From the NCBI RefSeq assembly GCF_025460765.1, contig NZ_JAMWEG010000001.1:248001-312000 (forward strand): DNA of 64,000 nt, read 5' to 3'. Below, one piece after another: positions 56,346-64,000 of the stretch; the first letter of the stretch is position 1; every line of letters begins with the position of its first letter. The notes beneath the pieces are model-generated. The model had not been told where the DNA came from, ran no database searches, and saw nothing but the letters and a program-made list of their open reading frames with translations. The stretch is from Micromonospora sp. MA102. Lineage in GTDB: Bacteria; Actinomycetota; Actinomycetes; Mycobacteriales; Micromonosporaceae. A program made the translations under genes and the position numbers.

Positions 56346-56798
56346 TCAGCTCGCCCGGGGCCAGCGCGGCCGGGTGGCGGGGGGCGCCACGGGCCGGCCG
56401 GTACCGCCGGGCCGGAGAGCGGGCCGCACCGGAGGTGCGGCGACCCGGCCGGCCGGGCCGCGCGGGGACGGGGGCGCCGTCGGCCGGCCGGCTGACGGCC
56501 CGGACAGCACGAACGGGAAGGGCACGTGCACGAACGGGTTCCCGTGGCGCACCAGCGCGTCGATCTGGCGCTCGTTGAGGCCGTGGATCTCCAGCACGCG
56601 CCGCCCCCACCGGTGCAGCCGGCAGGGGTACGCGGACCCGTCGTTGCGGCACTTCGGTCCGGCGGGCCACTCCTCGGCGGCGTGCACCACCACCGCCCGG
56701 ACCGCGAGGCGGACGTCCTCGGGGGTCAGCGGCGCCGGCACCGGCACCTCACCCAGGATCTGATCGATGGGATCCGTCGACTGCTCACCAACTCGCAC
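56346..56798 (-). CDS. Small CRND/HRWG-motif protein (copy B)
   Basis: 150 aa. Same core as the 45704 gene: LAVRAVVVHAAEEWPAGPKC, CRNDGSAYPCRLHRWGRRVL, EIHGLNERQIDALVRHG. It then continues into a long Pro/Arg/Gly-rich tail of low complexity (about 60 residues) absent from copy A. GTG 56798 has GGGAGG 6 nt upstream. Unknown function. Confidence 0.75.
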   Translation of the reverse strand: MRVGEQSTDPIDQILGEVPVPAPLTPEDVRLAVRAVVVHAAEEWPAGPKCRNDGSAYPCRLHRWGRRVLEIHGLNERQIDALVRHGNPFVHVPFPFVLSGPSAGRPTAPPSPRGPAGRVAAPPVRPALRPGGTGRPVAPPATRPRWPRAS

Positions 56799-56902
56799 GG
56801 CAGGCCTCCCGCAGCTCGGCAGCGGTGCGGCGGACCGGCCGCACCACATCCTCGACCACTGGTACGGCCCCGCGCCGGCAGGAGTTCAATCCCGTCCGGC
56901 GG

Positions 56903-57580
56903 TCACACCAGCCCGGCGTCCTGCACCAGCAGCGCCACCTGGACCCGGTTGTTCAGATCGAGCTTCGTGAGCAGGCGTGACACGTACGCCTTCACGGTCG
57001 CCACGCTCATGAACAGCTCCGCGGAGATCTCCGCGTTGCTCCGGCCCCGCCCGAGCGCCACGGCGACCTCCCGTTCCCGCTCGGTCAGGTCGTCGAGCCG
57101 CCGCAGCGCCCGCTCCCGCCGGTCGTCCGCCGACCGGGCGGGCACCGGCGCGGTCACGTGCGCGATGAGCTTGCGGGTGACCGCCGGGGACAGGGTCGCC
57201 TCGCCGGCCGCGACCCGGCGCACCGCCGCCACGATCTCGGCGGGCGGGGTGTCCTTGAGCAGGAAGCCGCTCGCCCCGGCGCGCAGCGCCCGCAGCACCT
57301 GCTCGTCGGCGTCGAAGGTGGTCAGCACCAGCACCTCGGGCGGGTCCGGCGCCGCCCGCAGCGCCTCGGTGGCGGCCAGCCCGTCGACGCGGGGCATCCG
57401 GATGTCCATGAGCACCACGTCCGGGGCGTACGCGGCGACCGCGGCGGGCACCTCGGCGCCGTCGGTGGCCTCGCCGACCACCCGCACGTCCGGCATCCCG
57501 CCCAGGATCATCGACAGCGCGGCCCGGACCAGCGCGTCGTCGTCGACGATCAGCACCCGGACGGGCGGCTCGGCGGTCAC
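56903..57580 (-). CDS. NarL/LuxR-family response regulator
   Basis: 225 aa. Receiver domain (VLIVDDDALVRAALSMIL, phospho-Asp in VVLMDIRMPRVDG, Lys in GFLLKDTPP) and C-terminal LuxR HTH (LTEREREVAVALGRGRSNAE, ISAELFMSVATVKAYVSRLL). GTG start overlaps the kinase stop. The pair diverges from the ABC exporter at 58948, which is probably its target. Confidence 0.95.
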   Translation of the reverse strand: MTAEPPVRVLIVDDDALVRAALSMILGGMPDVRVVGEATDGAEVPAAVAAYAPDVVLMDIRMPRVDGLAATEALRAAPDPPEVLVLTTFDADEQVLRALRAGASGFLLKDTPPAEIVAAVRRVAAGEATLSPAVTRKLIAHVTAPVPARSADDRRERALRRLDDLTEREREVAVALGRGRSNAEISAELFMSVATVKAYVSRLLTKLDLNNRVQVALLVQDAGLV

Positions 57581-58815
57581 GCGGGGGCCCAGGGCAGCCA
57601 GGCGGTGAGCCGGAAGTCGCCGCCGGCGTCCCGCCCGTGGTCGAGCCGGCCGCCGGCCAGGCTGACCCGTTCCGCGACGCCCACCAGCCCGGTCCCGGTG
57701 CCGGGGATCGGCGAGCCGGCCTCGCCGACCGGCCACGGGTTGCGGATCTCCACGGCCAGGCCGTCGCCGGGGCCGCCGGCCAGCCGGACGGTCACCACCG
57801 CCCCGGGTGCGTGCTTGCGGGCGTTGGTGAGTCCCTCCTGCACGATCCGGTACGCGCTGCGCCCGACCGCCGCCGGCACCGCCGCCCGGTCGGCGACCTC
57901 GTCCACAACGCTGACCCGTACGCCGGCGGTCCGGGACTCGGCGACCAGGGCGGGGACGTCGCCCAGGGTGGGTTGCGGGCGCTCGGGGGCGGCCTCGGCG
58001 GACGGCTCGGTGCGGAGCACGCCGATCACCTCGCGGAGGTCCTGGAGCGCGGCGTGTGCGCTGGCCCGGATCACGCCGGCCGCCCGGGCGACCTCCTCCG
58101 GGGGCGCGTCCGGGCGGAACTCCAGAGCGCCGGCGTGCAGGCTGAGCAGGGAGATCCGGTGCGCGAGCACATCGTGCATCTCCCGGGCGATCCGGGTGCG
58201 TTCGAGCTGGCGGGCCTGGTCCAGCCGGAGCTGCTGCTCGGCCTCGGCCCGCTCGGCCCGGTCGCGCAGCGACAGCACGAGCTGGCGGCGGGCCCGGACG
58301 AACAGCGCCCAGGCCACCGTCCCGCCGATGAAGAGCAGGGTCCAGGCCACGGCCGCCCAGAACGGCAGCACCGGGTCGGGGCGGATCGCCAGGTAGAGCG
58401 GCGTCGTCACGAGGTGCCAGCCGACCAGCGCCAGGGCCACCGCGAGCCGCTGGTGCACCACGAGCGTGAACAGGATGATCAGCAGCGCGATCCCGGAGGT
58501 GACCGAGAAGAGGGCCAGCGGCGCGGCGGCCACGGCCAGCCCGACCGGCCAGCGCCGGCGCAGCCAGAGGGCCGCGCTGACCAGCAACCCGATGGCCAGG
58601 TCCAGCTGGTTCAGCCAGCCCGGCCCGAGGTTCAGCGCGAATTCCGGCTCGGGCCGCATCGAGTCGGCGTAGGAGAGCAGCACCCAGGCCACCGAGAACA
58701 GGAAGGCCAGGCTGTCGACCAGCCAGTCCCGGGGCGTGCGCCGGGGCACCCGCGCGGTGGGCGCCAGAGATCCCGGCAGCAACCAGGGGTGATCGGGTAC
58801 GACGGCGCTGCTCAT
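57577..58815 (-). CDS. NarL-type sensor histidine kinase (HisKA_3)
   Basis: 412 aa. Five or six membrane helices in the first 180 residues, then the dimerisation/phospho-acceptor helix ERTRIAREMHDVLAHRISLL and an HATPase domain (IVQEGLTNARKHAPGAVVTV, GTGTGLVGVAERVSLAGGRL). A TAGCAT hexamer lies 6 nt before the ATG. No extracytoplasmic sensor domain of size, so it probably senses within or through the membrane, as in DesK/LiaS-like kinases linked to ABC exporters. Confidence 0.94.
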   Translation of the reverse strand: MSSAVVPDHPWLLPGSLAPTARVPRRTPRDWLVDSLAFLFSVAWVLLSYADSMRPEPEFALNLGPGWLNQLDLAIGLLVSAALWLRRRWPVGLAVAAAPLALFSVTSGIALLIILFTLVVHQRLAVALALVGWHLVTTPLYLAIRPDPVLPFWAAVAWTLLFIGGTVAWALFVRARRQLVLSLRDRAERAEAEQQLRLDQARQLERTRIAREMHDVLAHRISLLSLHAGALEFRPDAPPEEVARAAGVIRASAHAALQDLREVIGVLRTEPSAEAAPERPQPTLGDVPALVAESRTAGVRVSVVDEVADRAAVPAAVGRSAYRIVQEGLTNARKHAPGAVVTVRLAGGPGDGLAVEIRNPWPVGEAGSPIPGTGTGLVGVAERVSLAGGRLDHGRDAGGDFRLTAWLPWAPA

Positions 58816-58821
58816 CCACCC

Positions 58822-58827
58822 ATGCTA
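58822..58827 (-). promoter_or_regulatory. -10-like TAGCAT for the kinase gene
   Basis: On the minus strand TAGCAT ends 6 nt before the ATG. Confidence 0.45.
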
Positions 58828-58947
58828 GGAAGCCCGTCGCGGCCCCGACAGCTACCAAAGTCGACGCCTGCGGATAGACCGAGGTATCGGCGGCTCCCGA
58901 CCGCCGGCCGCAGCGGGCGACCGGGTGGCCCCGGCAGGCTCGACGGC

Positions 58948-59847
58948 ATGATCGAAGTCGACCACCTCACCAAGCGGTACGGCCCGCACACCGCCGTCGA
59001 GGATGTCTCGTTCCGCTGCGAACCGGGCACGGTGACCGGTTTCCTCGGCCCGAACGGCGCCGGCAAGTCCACCACCATGCGGATGATCTGCGGGATGACG
59101 ACGCCCAGTGCGGGCGGCGCCACGGTGGCCGGGCGGCCCTACCGGGAGCTGCCCAACCCGGGGCGGGAGATCGGGGTCCTGCTCGACGCCTCCGCGCAGC
59201 ACGCCGGGCGGACCGGTCGGGAGGCGCTGACCCTGGCCGCCCGCACCATGGGTGTGGAGCGCGGGCAGGTCGCCGCGAAGCTGGACCTGGTCGGGCTGAA
59301 CGACACGGCGGCGCGGCGGCGGGTCGGGGCGTACTCCCTGGGCATGCGGCAGCGGCTCGGCCTGGCGCTGGCGCTGCTGGGTGACCCCCGGGTGCTGATC
59401 CTCGACGAGCCGGCCAACGGCCTGGACCCGGAGGGCATCTTCTGGATGCGCGGCCTGCTGCGCGACTTCGCCGACCGGGGCGGCACCGTGCTGCTCTCCT
59501 CGCACCTGCTGCGCGAGGTGGAGGCGGTGGCCGACCGGCTCGTGGTGATCGGCGCCGGCCGGGTGGTCGCCCAGGGCGGCAAGGACGAACTGCTGGCCGG
59601 CGCCGGCACCCTGGTCCGCGCCCGGGACCAGCACGCCCTGCGGCTCACCCTGGACCGGGCCGGCCTGCCGGCGACCGTCGGCACCGACGGCGGCTACGTC
59701 GTCCGGGCCGAGCCGGAGTCGGTCGGCCAGGCCGCGGCGGACGCCGGGCTGGTCCTCACCGAGCTGCGCCCGGCCGGCAGCGGCGGCCTCGAACAGCTCT
59801 TCCTCACCCTCACCGCCGGCGCGTCCACGAAGGAGGCCGTCCGATGA
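58948..59847 (+). CDS. ABC transporter ATP-binding protein
   Basis: 299 aa. Walker A GFLGPNGAGKSTTMRM, Q-loop region, signature AYSLGMRQRLGLALALLG (degenerate LSGGQ), Walker B VLILDEPANGLDPEG, switch His in VLLSSHLLREVE. The C-terminal 80 residues are the DUF4162-like extension of drug exporters. ATP-binding half of an exporter with the permease that overlaps it by 4 bp. Divergent from the two-component system. Confidence 0.95.
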   Translation: MIEVDHLTKRYGPHTAVEDVSFRCEPGTVTGFLGPNGAGKSTTMRMICGMTTPSAGGATVAGRPYRELPNPGREIGVLLDASAQHAGRTGREALTLAARTMGVERGQVAAKLDLVGLNDTAARRRVGAYSLGMRQRLGLALALLGDPRVLILDEPANGLDPEGIFWMRGLLRDFADRGGTVLLSSHLLREVEAVADRLVVIGAGRVVAQGGKDELLAGAGTLVRARDQHALRLTLDRAGLPATVGTDGGYVVRAEPESVGQAAADAGLVLTELRPAGSGGLEQLFLTLTAGASTKEAVR

Positions 59848-60626
59848 CCGCCGTCACCGCCCCCGCCCCCACCCTGCGGGGCTCCACCGCCGCCGGTCCC
59901 TCGCTGGCCCGGCTGACCGCGGTGGAGCTGCGCAAGCTCGCCGACACCCGGGCCGGACGCTGGCTCCTGGTCACCATCGGGCTGGTCGCGGCCGTCATCG
60001 TGACGGTGCAGGTCTTCGTGCTGAAGGACGCGGATCAGACGTTCACCGCCTTCTTCACACCGTCGCTGTTCCCGGTCGGGCTGCTCCTGCCGGTGCTCGG
60101 CATCCTGTCCATCACGGCGGAGTGGTCCCAGCGCACCGCGCTGACCACCTTTGCGCTGGTGCCCCGCCGGGAGCGGGTGGTCACCGCGAAGCTCGCCGCG
60201 GTGGTGCTCGCCGCGCTGGCCTCGGTGCTGGTCAGCCTCGCCGTCGCGGCCGCCGGCACGCTGGCCGCCCGGGCCACCGGCGGAGCCGGGACCTGGACCT
60301 TCGACTGGCACCTGCTGCCGTACGCGGCGGTGTTTCAGGTGGCGAACGTGCTGATGGGCGCGGGCTTCGGTCTGCTGCTGCTGAACACCCCGCTGGCGAT
60401 CGTCACCTACCTGCTGCTGCCGACCGTGTGGAGCGTCCTCGCCGCGATGATCCGCGCGCTGCGCGAGCCGGCGCGGTGGCTGGACACCTCGGTGACCATG
60501 GAACCCCTGCTCACCCCCGACATGACCGCCGGGCAGTGGGGGCGGCTCGGGGTGTCGCTGGCCGTCTGGCTGCTCGTCCCGCTGGCCGCCGGGCTGGTCC
60601 GCACGCTGCGGCGGGAGGTGTCCTGA
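59844..60626 (+). CDS. ABC-2-type transporter permease
   Basis: 260 aa with about six membrane segments (WLLVTIGLVAAVIVTVQVFV, GLLLPVLGILSITAEWSQRT, AVVLAALASVLVSLAVAAAG, ANVLMGAGFGLLLLNTP, LAVWLLVPLAAGLVRTL). ITAEWSQRTALTTFALVPRR resembles bacteriocin or lantibiotic-immunity ABC-2 permeases. ATGA overlap with the ATPase gene. Confidence 0.9.
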   Translation: MTAVTAPAPTLRGSTAAGPSLARLTAVELRKLADTRAGRWLLVTIGLVAAVIVTVQVFVLKDADQTFTAFFTPSLFPVGLLLPVLGILSITAEWSQRTALTTFALVPRRERVVTAKLAAVVLAALASVLVSLAVAAAGTLAARATGGAGTWTFDWHLLPYAAVFQVANVLMGAGFGLLLLNTPLAIVTYLLLPTVWSVLAAMIRALREPARWLDTSVTMEPLLTPDMTAGQWGRLGVSLAVWLLVPLAAGLVRTLRREVS

Positions 60627-60628
60627 CC

Positions 60629-61352
60629 GTGGCGCGGGGGTCCGGCGAGGCCGTCGTGGTCAGCGGCGGCGCCGGCGAGCTGGTGCTCATGTGGGCCGGG
60701 TTCCCGCTGCTGGGGGCGGGGCTGGGCGCGGCGCTGACCGCCGCGTCCGGCTGGGTGGCCGACCTGCCCTGGTTCCCCTTCCAGGGCTGGTTCGCGCTGC
60801 TGCACCGGTGGCCGCCGGAGCGGTCGTACCCGGTGGGGGCGGGGGTGGTCGCGCTGGCCGGCCTGGTGCTCGCGTTGCTCGGCACCCGGGAGCGGCTGAC
60901 CGTGACGGTCGGGCGTGCCTCGGTCCGGCTGCACCGGGACGGCCACGGCCGGGACGTCGCCCGGGCCGGGGTCACCGGGGTGTTCCACGACGGGAAGGCG
61001 CTGGTGCTGCTGGACGCCGACGGCGGCGAGCTGGCCCGGGAGCCGTCCGACCTGAGCGGGGAGAGGCTGCGCGCGGCGCGCGGCGTTCACCGGGCAGGGC
61101 TGGCCCTGGGTCGAGCAGGACCCGTACGGGTCGGCGTACCGGCGGTGGGTCGAGGGCCTGCCGGGGCTGCCGGCCGGGGCGGACGCGCTGCTGCGGGCCC
61201 GGCAGCGGGCGGTCGACGCCGGCCGGGCCGGCGAGGCGGCTGAGCTGCGCGATGAGCTGGCCCGGCTCGGGGTGGTGGTCCGGGACGAGCGGAAGCGGCA
61301 GTACTGGCGGCTGGTCCCCGGTCCGCCGGACCGGGACGGCGTGCGGCGGTAG
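60629..61352 (+). pseudogene. YqeB-like membrane protein, frameshifted near the 3' end
   Basis: Starts at GTG 60629, 3 bp after the permease stop. The first frame encodes two membrane helices (LVLMWAGFPLLGAGLGAALT, VVALAGLVLALLGTRERL) and a soluble part to GERLRAA. Past about 61075-61083, inside a GCGCGCGG run, the coding signal moves to another frame that reads AFTGQGWPWVEQDPYGSAYR, ALLRARQRAVDAGRAGEAAE, and RDERKRQYWRLVPG, ending at TAG 61352, as in YqeB proteins. The overall length leaves a remainder of 1, so there is an indel (1 or 4 extra bases, or 2 missing), or a sequencing error. Confidence 0.8.
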
Positions 61353-61388
61353 CGTCGGCGGTGGGACCACCGAGGGCGGGAGGGTGCG

Positions 61389-61952
61389 ATGACCGAGCGG
61401 CAGCCGTACCGCGTGGTGGCCCGTCACCCGGGGTTCGAGCTGCGCCGCTACCCGGCCCACCTGGTCGCCGAGGTCCGCGTCGCCGGGTCGTTCGAGTCCG
61501 CCGGCAGCGCGGCGTTCCGGCCGCTGGCGCGGTACCTCTCCGGGGCGAACCGGTCGCGCCGGGCCGTCCCAGTGGCCGCTCCCGCCATGCCGGGACCGGC
61601 CGGCTCGGAGCGGATCGCCATGACGGTCCCCGTGCTGCAGATCGAGGGCGACCGGCCGGGAAGCTGGCTGGTGCAGTTCGTGATGCCGGCGGCGTTCACC
61701 CCGGCCACGCTGCCCGAGCCGGCGGACCCGCTGGTCACCACCCGGGAGATCGCGGGGCAGCTCGCGGCGGCGATGCGGTTCTCCGGCCGGTGGACCGCGC
61801 GGACGTTCGAGCGGCGGGCCACGGCGCTCGGTCGCGCGGTCACCGCCGCCGGCCTGACCCCGACCGGCGCCGTCCGGTACGCCCGCTTCGACCCGCCGTG
61901 GAAGCCCTGGTTCCTGCGGCGTAACGAGGTCGTGCTCCCGGTCGCCGATTAG
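61389..61952 (+). CDS. SOUL heme-binding family protein
   Basis: 187 aa. YRVVARHPGFELRRYPAHLV opens the SOUL fold; RYLSGANRSRR, IAMTVPVLQ and WLVQFVMPAAFTPATLPEPA follow. These proteins bind heme or tetrapyrroles in a distorted barrel. GGGAGG is upstream of the ATG. No neighbour linked to heme. Confidence 0.9.
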   Translation: MTERQPYRVVARHPGFELRRYPAHLVAEVRVAGSFESAGSAAFRPLARYLSGANRSRRAVPVAAPAMPGPAGSERIAMTVPVLQIEGDRPGSWLVQFVMPAAFTPATLPEPADPLVTTREIAGQLAAAMRFSGRWTARTFERRATALGRAVTAAGLTPTGAVRYARFDPPWKPWFLRRNEVVLPVAD

Positions 61953-61954
61953 GC

Positions 61955-61973
61955 GGCGGCCGGCACGGCCGCC
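61955..61973. terminator. Hairpin after the SOUL gene
   Basis: 8-bp stem GGCGGCCG / CGGCCGCC, loop GCA, 3 bp after the stop. Confidence 0.6.
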
Positions 61974-62024
61974 CGGGCCACCCTTAGACTCGGTGACCCC
62001 GCTGCCCGCCGGATGGGAGACCCC

Positions 62025-62519
62025 GTGCGCCGCTGGTCCGCCGCCCTGGTCCTGGTGCTGCTGCTCGCCGGTTGCGGCGGCGGCGCCGAGACGACCGTCC
62101 TGCCGGCCTGGGAGGGCCCCTCGCCGACCGCGCCGGCCCCGCTCACCGCCAAGGAGGCGAAGGGCCGGTACCTGGCCGTCGTGGCGCCGTACAACACGGC
62201 GCTGGAGGAGCTGGAGGCGGCGTTGAAGGCCGGCCGGCCGTGGCGGACCGTGCGGGGCCTGGCCGGGACGGTCGCCAGCACCAACGCCGCCCACGCCGAG
62301 CAGCTCCGCACCACCGTCTGGCCGGCGAAGGCGCAGGCCCCGATCGCCGCGCTGCTCAAGGAGAACGAGGTGGCGCTGCGGCACTGGCAGCTCGCGGCCA
62401 AGGCCGGCAGCGCCGCGGTGCTGATGCGTGAGATCCGCGCCGCCGCCGCGCACGACGGCGGCGCGCAGGCCGACAAGGTACGCGTCGCCCTCGGCCTGCC
62501 CCTCTACCGGGACTCCTGA
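62025..62519 (+). CDS. Lipoprotein of unknown function
   Basis: 164 aa. Signal with lipobox LLLAGC (VRRWSAALVLVLLLAGCGGG), so it is anchored to the outer face of the membrane. The rest is helical and Ala-rich (LEELEAALKAGRPWRTVRGL). GTG 62025 has GGGAG 5 nt upstream; ATG 62013 is an alternative. No family recognised. Confidence 0.8.
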   Translation: MRRWSAALVLVLLLAGCGGGAETTVLPAWEGPSPTAPAPLTAKEAKGRYLAVVAPYNTALEELEAALKAGRPWRTVRGLAGTVASTNAAHAEQLRTTVWPAKAQAPIAALLKENEVALRHWQLAAKAGSAAVLMREIRAAAAHDGGAQADKVRVALGLPLYRDS

Positions 62520-62523
62520 CCCC

Positions 62524-62552
62524 GGCGCGATGAGCGATCCCGCGATCGCGCC
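62524..62552. terminator. Possible hairpin after the lipoprotein gene
   Basis: GGCGCGAT / ATCGCGCC, 8 bp, 13-nt loop, 5 bp after the stop. Confidence 0.45.
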
Positions 62553-62629
62553 AGGTGGCGACGGCGGCGGTCGACTGTTCAGGTGAAGGACGCTCGGGAT
62601 GGTGACCCGGCCCGAACGGGAGGGCCGAG

Positions 62630-64000
62630 CTACTTGCCGTTGCCCGTGTTCGTCACCCGGAAGGTGTAGTCCGCGTCCAGGTAGGTGAGGTCACCGGTCG
62701 GCAGGTTGGAGATCAGGACGGCGAAGTCGTCCTGGTTGCCGTTGGCGCACCTGGTCCGCAGGCCGCTGGCGGTGAACTGGTCGCCGGTGGACCGGTAGAC
62801 CCAGTTGCCCGCGCCGTCGGTGGTCTCGCCCGGCGAGGTGACGCCCGGCGTGAGGTCGCAGTGGCTGACCACCTGGACGGTCCAGTTGTTGTCCTGCACG
62901 CCGCTGGTGGCAAACCAGTTGCCCGCCGCCGAGGTGAGGGTCGCGTCGGCGCCGTTGACCCGGACGTCGTCGACGAACCAGCCGGTGTCCATGTACGCGG
63001 CGTCCGTGGAGTACCGGAACCGCACGTCCGTGGTGCCGGCCGGCAGGTCGGCGGTGAGGTGCTGGTAGACCGGGTCGTCGACGAAGTACTGGCCGCCGGA
63101 GGTGCCGGTCAGGCCGTTGCCCTCCTCGTTGTTGCCGTGCGGGTCGTCGTTGGTGGTGACGACCTGGCCGGCGTCGGTGCGCAGCGGCACCGTCACCCAG
63201 TTGCCGCCGACGAGCGCCTCGACGAAGCCGTAGTCCCAGCCCTCCTCGATGAAGTGCCAGCTCCAGAAGTCCAGCGAGGTCACCGCACCGGAGGTGGACA
63301 CGTCGAGGATGTTGTCGTTCTGGCTCTCGTAGCCGGCGTACCAGTGGGTGGTGCCGGTGTGCGGCGGGATCACCGTCTCGTCGTCGCCGTCGAAGGCCAG
63401 CGCCACGGTCGGGCCGGGGTTGCGGAACCGCTCGACCGACATGCCGAACGGCACGGCGGTGGTGTCCTGGCGGTTCTTCAGCCGTGCCCACTTGGCCTCG
63501 GGGGTGGCGCCCTGGTAGCGGCCCCGACCGGACCAGAACACGTCGTCGGCGATGTCGATGGTCCAGCTGGTGTCCGCCGGGTCGCCGAAGTCGAACGCCT
63601 TGATGTCGTAGATCGGCGAGTCCTCGTCGTCCAGGTAGACCGCCACCGACCAGTCGCGGAACAGGTCGGCCGCGCTGCGCAGGTGCGCGCCGGTCGCCGC
63701 GTTGAAGTCGTCGATGGCGTTCTGCACGCCGGCCATGCCGTCGGCCTGCTCCTCGAAGATCTTCTTGATGAGCAGGTCACCGGCCCTGCCGTCGTACTGC
63801 TTGTCCGGGGTGTAGGTGCCGTCGCCGTTGCCGCCGGCCTGCTCCCACAGGTACTGGAAGTAGGTGAACGAGGCGCCGTAGTTGGCCAGGGTGCTGCCCC
63901 ACCGGGTCAGCGAGGTCTCCTCGTAGAAGACCTGCTGGTTGGTCAGGTGCGAGCCGCCGGCGTCCAGGCCGTTGAGGAAGATGGCGAAGTCCGCCAGGCC
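62630..64000 (-). CDS. Secreted zinc-metalloprotease-like protein with a MAM/immune-inhibitor-A-like domain (3' part; starts outside the window)
   Basis: About 456 residues of the C-terminal part are visible, continuous to the window edge. The upstream part reads ADFAIFLNGLDAGG, FTYFQYLWEQAGGNGDGTYT and IFEEQADGMAGVQNAIDDFN, which follows the metallopeptidase region of M6/M30-like proteins; the HExxH lies outside. The end part (WYAGYESQNDNIL, DFWSWHFIEEGWDYGFVEAL, HLTADLPAGTTDVRFRYSTD, TGWFVDDVRV) is the extracellular MAM-like domain found after immune inhibitor A peptidases. An extracellular protein-degrading role is likely. Confidence 0.8.
   Translation of the reverse strand, partial: GLADFAIFLNGLDAGGSHLTNQQVFYEETSLTRWGSTLANYGASFTYFQYLWEQAGGNGDGTYTPDKQYDGRAGDLLIKKIFEEQADGMAGVQNAIDDFNAATGAHLRSAADLFRDWSVAVYLDDEDSPIYDIKAFDFGDPADTSWTIDIADDVFWSGRGRYQGATPEAKWARLKNRQDTTAVPFGMSVERFRNPGPTVALAFDGDDETVIPPHTGTTHWYAGYESQNDNILDVSTSGAVTSLDFWSWHFIEEGWDYGFVEALVGGNWVTVPLRTDAGQVVTTNDDPHGNNEEGNGLTGTSGGQYFVDDPVYQHLTADLPAGTTDVRFRYSTDAAYMDTGWFVDDVRVNGADATLTSAAGNWFATSGVQDNNWTVQVVSHCDLTPGVTSPGETTDGAGNWVYRSTGDQFTASGLRTRCANGNQDDFAVLISNLPTGDLTYLDADYTFRVTNTGNGK

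Overview
The window reads as a chromosomal segment of a high-GC actinomycete, most likely Micromonosporaceae (Micromonospora-like). This is inferred from the very high GC content, frequent GTG starts, F420-type oxidoreductases, a secreted GH12-CBM2 cellulase behind a CebR-type operator, an intergenic palindrome of a kind I associate with Micromonospora, and the conserved actinobacterial block pncB / clpS-DUF2017-mec-cysO-cysM / Rv1339-like hydrolase-rph-rdgB. About 60 protein genes are supported. No rRNA, tRNA or CRISPR array was seen.

Layout. 1-5.3 kb (minus): glycosyltransferase fragment, a very large membrane acyltransferase with a dead protease-like N-terminus, and a membrane-anchored protein with a kinase-lobe-like N-terminus; this looks like a surface-glycan locus. 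5.4-13.3 kb (plus): a complete histidine-utilisation operon (RpiR regulator, hutU, M20 amidohydrolase, hutF, hutI, hutH) with overlapping genes and no recognisable hutG, so the M20 enzyme is the candidate final hydrolase. 13.4-14.6 kb: DUF6891 protein. 14.6-19.9 kb (minus): rdgB, rph, MBL hydrolase, cysM, cysO, mec (CysO-dependent cysteine synthesis), DUF2017 and clpS. 20-24.5 kb: dynamin-like protein with a degenerate P-loop, and a LAL-type LuxR regulator. 24.5-27.7 kb: NAD salvage pair pncB-pncA and an MFS transporter. 27.9-30.9 kb: ctaD and an FAD monooxygenase. 31-36.9 kb: GH12 cellulase, aldo/keto reductase, LigD-like phosphoesterase/pseudo-ligase, threonine synthase, PL3 pectate lyase. 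37-43.8 kb: small proteins, a two-component system with a PepSY protein, a beta-family protein and a cysteine-free HesB-like protein. 44-46.6 kb: PBP4-type carboxypeptidase, a small CRND/HRWG-motif protein, a Ddn-like reductase. 46.6-48.6 kb: IS607-type element with intact tnpB and doubly frameshifted tnpA. 48.7-56.8 kb: two paralogous anchored proteins, PPOX proteins, pentapeptide protein, beta-lactamase-like hydrolase, DUF6642, secreted M15 peptidase, and a second CRND/HRWG protein. 56.9-64 kb: NarL-type two-component system divergent from an ABC exporter, a frameshifted YqeB-like gene, SOUL protein, lipoprotein, and the 3' part of a secreted metalloprotease-like gene.

Regulatory picture. 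Many genes begin 5-8 nt after a TANNNT hexamer with no Shine-Dalgarno sequence (probable leaderless transcripts), while genes inside operons carry GGAGG-type sites or overlap their neighbour. Strong GC hairpins mark many of the convergent and operon ends. The recurring theme of the window is degenerate-active-site proteins (pseudoprotease, kinase-like lobe, pseudo-ligase, P-loop-degenerate GTPase, Cys-less HesB) next to standard metabolic genes.
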